Below are positions 1-4,287 of a stretch of DNA of 5,533 nt, one piece after another; the first letter of the stretch is position 1; every line of letters starts with the position of its first letter. A program made the translations under genes and the position numbers. The notes under the pieces are model-generated. The model ran no database searches. It saw only the letters and a list, made by a program, of their open reading frames with translations, and was not told the DNA's origin. The stretch is from Syntrophomonadaceae bacterium. Lineage in GTDB: Bacteria; Bacillota; Dethiobacteria; DTU022. The stretch is from the NCBI GenBank assembly GCA_003566935.1, contig PXBM01000019.1, positions 1 through 5,533 of the forward strand, in the 5' to 3' direction.

Positions 1-1262
1 ACCCGCTGCAGGTAATAGGCGGGGTCAAAACAATCTTCAAGCTTTTTCTCGCCAAGGTTTTTAAGAACAAGTTCTTCTCCGGCCAGGGTATCTTTTAGCG
101 TCCGGCCGCCTTCCCATGCTTCCATGGCGCAGCGCTGGACCAGGTCATAAGCTTCTTCCCGGGACATACCGCTTTCAACCAGCTCCAGTAGCACCCGCTG
201 GGAATAGATCAACCCTCCGGTCAGCTCCAGGTTACGTTCTAGCTTTTCCGGGTAAATCCTAAGCTCGCCGATCACCCTGATCATCTGCTGCAGCATGTGA
301 TCGCAGGTTATAGTGCTATCGGGTAATATTACCCGCTCTACCGAAGAATGGGAGATATCGCGTTCGTGCCAGAGAGCTACATTTTCCAGGGCAGTGCCGG
401 CATAGCCGCGCAGCAGGCGGGCCAGGCCGCAAACTTTTTCACAGGTTACCGGGTTGCGCTTGTGGGGCATGGCCGAGGAACCTTTTTGACCGCTGTAGAA
501 TGGTTCTTCCAGTTCCCTGGTCTCAGTACGCTGCAGGTTGCGCACCTCCAAAGCCATTTTTTCCAGGGTAGCCCCGATGATGGCCAGGGTTCCAACATAC
601 TCGGCGTGCCGGTCTCGCTGTAAGACCTGGGTTGAAACCGGGGCCGGCTCAAGACCCAATTTCTTGCAGACATACTCTTCAATAAAAGGATCGATATGGG
701 CAAAGTTCCCGACGGCGCCGGAGATCTTGCCGACCCGCACAGCCTCTGTCGCCTTTTCTAAACGTTCCCGGTCGCGGCGCACCTCGCCCAGCCAGAGAGC
801 AAATTTTAAGCCCAGGCTGGTCGGCTCGGCATGCACCCCGTGAGTCCGGCCCACAGCAGGAGTTTCCTTGTAGCGCCGGGCCTGTTCAATCAAAACTTTT
901 TCCAGCTCCTGCAGACCTTCGCTGATCAGGCCGGCAGCTTCAACCAGCATAACCGATAGGGCAGTATCGACAATATCGTAAGAAGTAAGACCGTAATGGA
1001 AAAAACGGCTCTCTTCACCGAGCGATTCAGCTACGCAGCGGGTGAAAGCAACCACATCATGCCTTGTTTCTTTCTCCAGCTCTTCAATTCTCTGCACATC
1101 AAAGGAAGCGTTTTCGAAAATAAGGCGGGCTGCTTCCTGCGGGATAACGCCCATCTCGGCCCAGGCTGAGGCAGCCATGATTTCAACTTCCAAAAATTTT
1201 TGATAGCGGTTTTCCAGGCTCCAGATCTGACCCATCCGGGGACGGGTGTAACGTTCTATCAA
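1..1262 (-). CDS. purB: Adenylosuccinate lyase PurB (3' end outside the window)
   Basis: PurB is a cytosolic homotetrameric lyase of the fumarase/aspartase superfamily. It releases fumarate from SAICAR to give AICAR and from adenylosuccinate to give AMP, so it acts twice in purine synthesis. I translated 420 codons from a TTG at 1262-1260. The protein opens MIERYTRPRM, as Bacillus PurB does, and residue numbers run parallel to that family: RHDVVAFTR (His68), GRTHGVHAEP (catalytic His141), LQRDRHA near 214-220, and the signature GSSAMPHKRN at 261-270 carrying the mobile-loop serine. It ends in FDPAYYLQRV, about ten residues short of the usual 430 or so. TTG is chosen because it gives the conserved N-terminus and has AGGTGA six bases upstream. 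Start TTG and the purE stop TGA share the bases TTGA, so translation is probably coupled to purE. Position 95 is Tyr in GLTSYDIVDTA, where B. subtilis has Thr. No sign of damage. Confidence 0.97.
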   Translation of the reverse strand, partial: MIERYTRPRMGQIWSLENRYQKFLEVEIMAASAWAEMGVIPQEAARLIFENASFDVQRIEELEKETRHDVVAFTRCVAESLGEESRFFHYGLTSYDIVDTALSVMLVEAAGLISEGLQELEKVLIEQARRYKETPAVGRTHGVHAEPTSLGLKFALWLGEVRRDRERLEKATEAVRVGKISGAVGNFAHIDPFIEEYVCKKLGLEPAPVSTQVLQRDRHAEYVGTLAIIGATLEKMALEVRNLQRTETRELEEPFYSGQKGSSAMPHKRNPVTCEKVCGLARLLRGYAGTALENVALWHERDISHSSVERVILPDSTITCDHMLQQMIRVIGELRIYPEKLERNLELTGGLIYSQRVLLELVESGMSREEAYDLVQRCAMEAWEGGRTLKDTLAGEELVLKNLGEKKLEDCFDPAYYLQR

Positions 1263-1786
1263 TTTTTATCACCTGCATCGCGATTGCACTGTGCTTCATC
1301 CTCCCGCAGGGCACAATCTTTTTCTTCAACTTTTGCCGCCAGTGACTGGCGATAATTGTTCAGCTTCTCGCGCAGGCTCTCATCTTTCAGGGCCAGCATT
1401 TGCACGGCCAACAACCCCGCGTTATATGCTCCATTAACGGCTACCGTTGCCACCGGAATGCCCTGTGGCATCTGCACTATTGAGTAGAGAGAATCTACTC
1501 CGCGCAGCGGTTCTATTGCTACCGGGATACCAATTACCGGTAGCAGGGTCATTGAAGCAATCACCCCGGGCAGGTGGGCCGCTCCTCCGGCTCCCGCTAT
1601 AATAACTTTCAAGCCTGCTTCCTCTGCGCCCCGGGCATAACGGGCTGTTTTCTCCGGGTGGCGGTGGGCGCTTGAAATAACCATTTCCCAGCCAACCCCA
1701 AAATGATCAAGAGCTTCTGCCGCTTTACGCATAATCGGCAGGTCAGAATCACTGCCCATCACAATACCAACTTTAACATCAGGCAT
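1259..1786 (-). CDS. purE: N5-carboxyaminoimidazole ribonucleotide mutase PurE (class I)
   Basis: PurE converts N5-CAIR to CAIR, the step that places the carboxylate on the imidazole ring in purine synthesis; it is a small cytosolic octamer. The 175-residue product starts MPDVKVGIVMGSDSD. Visible motifs are GSDSD (11-15, substrate phosphate and ribose site), SAHR (39-42, with catalytic His41), AGAGGAAHLPGV (64-75), QMPQGIPVATV (105-115) and NGAYNAGLLA (118-127). SAHR rather than SAHK argues for the bacterial class I mutase. Residue 43 is His where most PurE I recall have Thr (SAHRTP). The ATG at 1786 is chosen because the family begins there and GGAG lies eight bases upstream. The frame stays open to a GTG at 1939, but those 51 extra residues resemble no PurE. 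A charged tail after about residue 153 extends slightly past the core. The gene overlaps purB by four bases. No purK, the usual N5-CAIR supplier, is in the window. Confidence 0.97.
   Translation of the reverse strand: MPDVKVGIVMGSDSDLPIMRKAAEALDHFGVGWEMVISSAHRHPEKTARYARGAEEAGLKVIIAGAGGAAHLPGVIASMTLLPVIGIPVAIEPLRGVDSLYSIVQMPQGIPVATVAVNGAYNAGLLAVQMLALKDESLREKLNNYRQSLAAKVEEKDCALREDEAQCNRDAGDKN
1269..1274 (-). promoter_or_regulatory. purB ribosome binding site inside purE
   Basis: AGGTGA on the minus strand lies six bases before the TTG at 1262 and inside the last codons of purE. It decides the unusual TTG start of purB and fits translational coupling between the two genes. Confidence 0.8.
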
Positions 1787-1794
1787 ATTATCAA

Positions 1795-1798
1795 CTCC
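1795..1798 (-). promoter_or_regulatory. purE ribosome binding site
   Basis: GGAG preceded by a run of five T lies eight bases before the ATG at 1786. It supports the short 175-residue form over the GTG-extended frame beginning at 1939. Confidence 0.7.
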
Positions 1799-1808
1799 AA
1801 AAATATAG

Positions 1809-1988
1809 TTACTGCCGGTACCAATTGGCAGCAGGCGACCACGGAAACCATGATCTGGTGCCGCCTGCTTTAACCAACCAACCTTCGGCCTGTTTAAATT
1901 TACTACATAATCCCCCGCAGGCTGGAAATTCTTTTTCACAAAAGATTAACGGCCGATCATGAGGCGGGTTGCTGCCAATCAGTCTCAA
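1809..1988 (-). CDS. Doubtful 59-codon ORF in the purE leader
   Basis: An open frame runs from a TTG at 1988-1986 to TAA at 1811-1809, 22 bases before the purE ATG. A good Shine-Dalgarno match, GAGGTGA, stands just before it, but only four bases separate GAGG from TTG, shorter than the six to nine bases used by the sure genes here. The product would be about 6.7 kDa, with three Cys (within FCEKEFPACGGLC), four Trp and no signal peptide or membrane segment. I recognise no family. Codon third positions are about half G/C, so base use neither supports nor excludes coding. The same stretch can form a folded leader, so it may equally be non-coding RNA. Conservation of the reading frame in related purE leaders would decide. 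Confidence 0.22.
   Translation of the reverse strand: MRLIGSNPPHDRPLIFCEKEFPACGGLCSKFKQAEGWLVKAGGTRSWFPWSPAANWYRQ
1810..1982 (-). ncRNA. Candidate structured leader of purE (unassigned)
   Basis: Read on the minus strand, CTGATTGGCAGC (1982-1971) can pair along its whole length with GCTGCCAATTGG (1832-1821), 12 pairs including two G-U, closing a domain of about 160 bases. The 3' arm of this helix overlaps a second hairpin, TGCTGCC (1833-1827) with GGCAGTA (1816-1810), that sits directly before a T run and the purE Shine-Dalgarno. Inside the domain GCAGGCGG (1868-1861) can pair with three different segments: CCGCCT (1967-1962), GCCTGC (1922-1917) or CGCCTGC (1837-1831). That is the geometry of an attenuator or riboswitch, but helices of this size also arise by chance in 240 bases. 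I could not match it to guanine, PRPP, ZTP or THF riboswitches. The doubtful 59-codon ORF occupies the same bases. Confidence 0.35.
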
Positions 1989-1990
1989 GT

Positions 1991-2019
1991 CACCTCTAAA
2001 ACTTCAGCATTTTAGGATG
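1991..2019 (-). other. Hairpin at the start of the purE leader
   Basis: CATC CTAAAA (2019-2010), an eight-base loop, then TTTTAG A GGTG (2001-1991) gives ten pairs with one bulged A and one G-U. It would lie near the 5' end of the predicted purE transcript. Its 3' arm contains the GAGGTGA Shine-Dalgarno of the doubtful small ORF, so the hairpin would mask that site. An alternative fold pairs AGCA with TGCT in the same region. Confidence 0.4.
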
Positions 2020-2032
2020 CTTAATTTTAGTC

Positions 2033-2062
2033 TTAATAATCGACAAAAACAAATACTGTCAA
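2033..2062 (-). promoter_or_regulatory. Probable sigma-A promoter of purE-purB
   Basis: On the minus strand a perfect -35 TTGACA (2062-2057) is followed after 18 bases by TATTAA (2038-2033), four of six matches to TATAAT. Transcription would begin near 2026, giving a leader of about 240 bases before purE. Its position just past the permease stop codon suggests purE-purB can be expressed apart from the permease, although no clear terminator separates them. Confidence 0.5.
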
Positions 2063-2097
2063 TAATACTAAAACTATAGTTCAAATACTCTCCCGGT

Positions 2098-3384
2098 TTA
2101 CCAGAAGAAGTGAATCAGCGATACCAGGGCCAGCAGGTAAAGTATCCAGTGCACCTCTCTAAACCGGCCGGCAAAGACTTTAACCAGCGGAAAAGCGATG
2201 AAGCCGAATGCAATACCGTCGGCGATACTATATGCCAGCGGCATAAAGATAATGGTTAAAAATGCCGGGAAAGCTTCGGTGAAATCTTCAAAGTCAACTT
2301 TCATAATCGAGGCCATCATCATGACACCGACAATAACCAGGGCCGGTGCGGTGGCCTGGGGTGGAACCAGTCCGGCCAGCGGAGCTAAAAATAAAGCCAG
2401 CAGGAAAAGGATTCCCACTACAACCGAGGTAAACCCGGTCCGTCCGCCTTCAGAAATACCGGCGGTAGATTCGATATATGTGGTGACAGTACTTGTTCCC
2501 AGCAGGGCACCGCCCATGGTTCCGATTGCGTCGGCAAACATGGCCTTGTTGACCTTGGGCAGGCGGCCATCTTTATCAAGATAACCGGCACGGGCTCCTG
2601 TGCCGAGCAAAGTGCCCATGGTATCAAAAACATCAACAAAAACAAAAGAAAATATCACGAAGATCGGAATGGAAAATGTTGCTGCAAAATCAAGCTGGAA
2701 CAGAATTGGTGAAAGTGAAGCGGGCGGGCCGAAAACATCGCCCAGACCGGTCGGGAAAGGCTGAAAATCCATGATAAAGCTGACTATAGTGGTCAGCAAA
2801 ATACCGATCAGGATCGCTCCCTTGACCTTGCGGGCCATAAGGATCGCTATAATTAAGAGGCCGATCAGGGTCAGCAGCGGTCCGGGTGCAGTTAGATCGC
2901 CTAAGGTAACCTGGGTTGCTTCATAACCGACAATAATGCCCCCGTTTTGCAGTCCAATAAAGGCAATAAACAGGCCGATCCCTGCTGCCACGGCATTCTT
3001 GAGGCTGGCAGGAACGGCAGCATCAAAATGAGAGACCAGGCCGGTTACCGAAAGAATCAGGAATACCACCCCGGAAATGAAAACAGCACCGAGGGCTGCC
3101 TGCCATCCAAACTCGGCGGCTACGACAAAGGCAAAAAAAGCATTTAAGCCCATACCGCTGGCCAGGGCAAAGGGGTAATTGGTCAGCAGGCCCATCAAAA
3201 TCGTAGTCAATGCGGCTGCGATAATTGTCGCCGTCATAACAGCACCGAAATCCATTCCGGCCGCGCTCAAGATATCCGGATTAACGAATATAATATAAGC
3301 CATGGTCATAAAAGTGGTAGCACCGGCTATAATCTCGGTTTTATAATTAGTCTTGTGTTCATCAAACTTAAAAAACTTATCCAT
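2098..3384 (-). CDS. NCS2 purine-base permease, AzgA/PbuG type
   Basis: This 428-residue inner-membrane protein belongs to the AzgA branch of the NCS2 (nucleobase-ascorbate) transporters, which take up adenine or guanine and hypoxanthine by proton symport. The N-terminus MDKFFKFDEHKTNYKTEI is the usual short cytosolic lead-in. Hydrophobic segments follow from about residue 18 to the end, enough for the 12-14 helices of the family. Diagnostic motifs are GMGLNAFFAF (77-86), FVDVFDTMGTLLG (about 248-260) and TSTVTTYIES followed by GGRTGFTS (about 294-317). The residue before GMGLNAFF is Ser, where relatives I recall have Pro. Length is normal and there is no break. The ATG is supported by AGGAGG six bases upstream. 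Substrate choice among adenine, guanine and hypoxanthine cannot be told from sequence. A ykkC-type riboswitch with terminator precedes it and purE-purB follow, so its job is most likely base import for PRPP-dependent salvage. Confidence 0.95.
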   Translation of the reverse strand: MDKFFKFDEHKTNYKTEIIAGATTFMTMAYIIFVNPDILSAAGMDFGAVMTATIIAAALTTILMGLLTNYPFALASGMGLNAFFAFVVAAEFGWQAALGAVFISGVVFLILSVTGLVSHFDAAVPASLKNAVAAGIGLFIAFIGLQNGGIIVGYEATQVTLGDLTAPGPLLTLIGLLIIAILMARKVKGAILIGILLTTIVSFIMDFQPFPTGLGDVFGPPASLSPILFQLDFAATFSIPIFVIFSFVFVDVFDTMGTLLGTGARAGYLDKDGRLPKVNKAMFADAIGTMGGALLGTSTVTTYIESTAGISEGGRTGFTSVVVGILFLLALFLAPLAGLVPPQATAPALVIVGVMMMASIMKVDFEDFTEAFPAFLTIIFMPLAYSIADGIAFGFIAFPLVKVFAGRFREVHWILYLLALVSLIHFFW

Positions 3385-3423
3385 TATCTTCCTCCTTGGA
3401 CAATATGATTGCTTTAGACTTAT

Positions 3424-3483
3424 TTAGTGCTGGTAAAGAAATAAATGGTTGTTGCGAAAAGAATTACTATTTGCAGTTTTCAC
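3424..3483 (-). CDS. Possible 19-codon leader ORF before the permease
   Basis: Immediately 3' of the riboswitch terminator stands GGAGGTGAT (minus strand, 3492-3484), a nine-base perfect complement to the 3' end of 16S rRNA, followed directly by GTG. The frame reads VKTANSNSFRNNHLFLYQH and stops with TAA, 39 bases before the permease start. The gap from GGAGG to GTG is only four bases. An overlapping ATG at 3485 is followed at once by TGA. The peptide has no recognisable family or run of a regulatory amino acid. It may be a translated leader, a ribosome standby site, or chance. Confidence 0.25.
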   Translation of the reverse strand: MKTANSNSFRNNHLFLYQH

Positions 3484-3503
3484 ATCACCTCCAGAGATAA
3501 TAG

Positions 3504-3554
3504 AAAAAGCCCGGACAGATAGGCATCGAGCGAAACCTACCCGCCTGGGCTTTT
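3504..3554 (-). terminator. Intrinsic terminator of the permease riboswitch
   Basis: On the minus strand AAAAGCCCAGGCGGGTAGG (3554-3536) pairs with CCTATCTGTCCGGGCTTTT over about 19 positions with one A-C mismatch and a few G-U, and is followed by TTTTT (3508-3504). The 5' arm contains AAAAGCCC, which the ykkC aptamer needs for its P3 helix. The aptamer and terminator are therefore mutually exclusive, which predicts a ligand-induced ON switch. The hairpin also ends in TTTT on the plus strand, but no plus-strand gene runs into it. Confidence 0.9.
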
Positions 3555-3687
3555 ATCCCTCCGGTGTGGCGCCCCATAAAGCAGAACCTGACTAACAGGC
3601 GCCTGTGCCACTCGGACCAGCCCGGCAAAAACAAATCACCTTACCTGAACATCAGATAAACCGCTGCCGGCGGAACCCTAGGCACAC
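3536..3687 (-). ncRNA. ykkC-family riboswitch (PRPP subtype 2b likely)
   Basis: The minus strand carries the conserved ykkC blocks in order: CTAGGGTTCCG (3681-3671), CTGGTCCGAG, then ACACCGGAGGGATAAAAGCCC ending at 3547 (one long conserved block, shown here only as ACACCGGAGG plus GATAAAAGCCC). P1 is TGTGCC with GGCACA, extended by CCGGCA with TGCCGG and capped by a hairpin with CTGA and TCAG arms. P2 is a GGCGCC pair. P3 is GGG with CCC around ATAAAAG. This family includes guanidine-I (subtype 1), ppGpp (2a), PRPP (2b) and nucleoside-diphosphate (2c) sensors. Subtype 2b is known from purine genes, so PRPP is the best guess here before a purine permease; I cannot settle the subtype by eye. 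No guanine aptamer, a known tandem partner of PRPP riboswitches, is visible beside it. Confidence 0.92.
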
Positions 3688-3693
3688 TTTCCC

Positions 3694-3717
3694 TCGTTAA
3701 AATAGTATTTTTAACGA
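3694..3717. repeat. Perfect 9-bp inverted repeat before the riboswitch
   Basis: TCGTTAAAA, six spacer bases, TTTTAACGA. It ends about seven bases upstream of riboswitch P1 (minus strand). In RNA it would be a stable A/U-rich hairpin at the 5' edge of the aptamer; in DNA it could be an operator. No known regulator site was recognised. Confidence 0.6.
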
Positions 3718-3746
3718 TTAAATATGTAATTTTCTCCCTGAAGTAA

Positions 3747-3778
3747 ATTAGAATCAGCCCTGCGGTTATATGTGACAA
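3747..3778 (-). promoter_or_regulatory. Weak candidate promoter of the permease unit
   Basis: Minus-strand TTGTCA (3778-3773, five of six to TTGACA) and TCTAAT (3752-3747, five of six to TATAAT) are spaced by 20 bases, longer than the normal 16-18. It is the best pair I found upstream of the riboswitch and would start transcription near 3740. The long spacer makes it doubtful unless an activator is used. Confidence 0.28.
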
Positions 3779-3802
3779 TCGGAGTATTGCCCGTTTTGTC
3801 AC
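3772..3802. repeat. Inverted repeat GTGACAA / TTGTCAC in the divergent intergenic region
   Basis: Seven-base arms GTGACAA (3772-3778) and TTGTCAC (3796-3802) flank 17 bases that add a short CGG/CCG pair. On the plus strand GTTTTT follows, so it resembles a weak terminator; as DNA it overlaps the candidate -35 of the permease unit and could be an operator. The rest of the stretch from about 3803 to 3890 is A/T-rich with nothing else I can name. Confidence 0.45.
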
Positions 3803-3891
3803 GTTTTTATATCTTCAAAATTTAATTTTCGCCATCCGTAGAAAAGAATCCTTCAAAGTAAAAAATAAATTTATATAAGTAGAAAATGTGC

Positions 3892-3920
3892 TTGACAGCC
3901 CAGAGAAGCTGTGCTAATGT
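3892..3920 (+). promoter_or_regulatory. Promoter of the T-box-trpB2 unit
   Basis: A perfect -35 TTGACA (3892-3897), a 17-base spacer and TAATGT (3915-3920) preceded by TGC, an extended -10. Predicted start is near 3927, just ahead of the T-box stem I, which is where a T-box transcript should begin. Confidence 0.75.
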
Positions 3921-3926
3921 CTTTAA

Positions 3927-4240
3927 ACAAAGAAGATAAATGACCGATGAAGGGAACTAGTAGCCTGGATTGGGTCGGCCCCAGAGAGCCGGATGGAAGA
4001 AATTATTTTCCAAAGCTGAAATTCCGGCGCCGACACACCTGGTGAATGGGTCTCCGAGGTACCGGCTGAAAGCGCGGACAGCGCGAGTAGACCCGGTCGG
4101 AACTTTCACCGTTAAAAGAAAGCAGGTCTGGGAAGCAATCATTAACTTTCCGCATCTGATAAAGTGATCTGCACTACAAGTGCAGGTAACCAGGGTGGTA
4201 CCGCGAACAACTCTCGTCCCCGGACGGGAGTTTTTTATAT
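3927..4240 (+). ncRNA. T-box leader, tryptophan (UGG) specifier
   Basis: T-box leaders bind a cognate tRNA and prevent termination when it is uncharged. Stem I is complete: GGGA with TCTC at the base, AGTA (3959-3962) on the 5' side of the specifier loop, GCC-T-GG and GTCGGC pairing with GCCGAC and CC-T-GGT above it, and the AGAGAGCCGG distal element (3983-3992). Opposite AGTA the loop reads GAA-UGG-G, placing the specifier codon UGG at 4047-4049: tryptophan. The region 4056-4115 holds the stem II type sequence with AGTAGACCC and CCGTTA. Stem III is CTGCACT with AGTGCAG (4169-4185). The T-box sequence AGGGTGGTACCGCG (4192-4205) contains UGGU (4196-4199) for the tRNA 3' end. The terminator follows. 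The downstream gene is trpB2, which agrees with a Trp specifier. Confidence 0.96.
4211..4236 (+). terminator. T-box intrinsic terminator
   Basis: CTCTCGTC pairs with GACGGGAG (one G-U) around a four-base loop, followed by six T. Its 5' arm also carries the complement of the T-box sequence, the standard choice between antiterminator and terminator. Uncharged tRNA-Trp should favour readthrough into trpB2. Confidence 0.93.
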
Positions 4241-4287
4241 GCAATTGTTTGTTATGACTACTTATATTTTAAAGGAGGAAGAAGAAA

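Noticed and set aside
348..843. Plus-strand open frames opposite purB (348-623, 538-843)
   Set aside because: They lie antisense to a clear purB with conserved motifs, and their translations look like no protein family.
1787..1939. GTG-started 51-residue N-terminal extension of PurE
   Set aside because: PurE homologues begin at MPDVKVGIVMGSDSD; a good ribosome site precedes the ATG at 1786, and the extension has no recognisable content.
2063..2097. Terminator after the permease
   Set aside because: Only a short A/T palindrome (AACTATAGTT) is present; no G/C stem followed by a T run.
2198..3147. Open frames opposite or out of frame with the permease (2198-2584, 2418-2645, 2947-3147)
   Set aside because: They are shadows of the permease gene, which has family motifs along its full length.
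3538..3550. Plus-strand CCGCCTGGGC, resembling the 3' conserved segment of ZTP (pfl) riboswitches
   Set aside because: It is the reverse complement of the ykkC terminator arm; no other ZTP element lies upstream and no plus-strand gene follows nearby.
3385..3900. Guanine-type purine riboswitch as a tandem partner upstream of the permease
   Set aside because: I searched the minus strand for GGATATGG, GTTTCTACC and CCGTAAA type blocks and found none.
3957..4244. Open frames on both strands inside the T-box leader (3957-4244 minus, 3970-4167 plus)
   Set aside because: The stretch is fully accounted for by T-box stem I, stem III, antiterminator and terminator elements.
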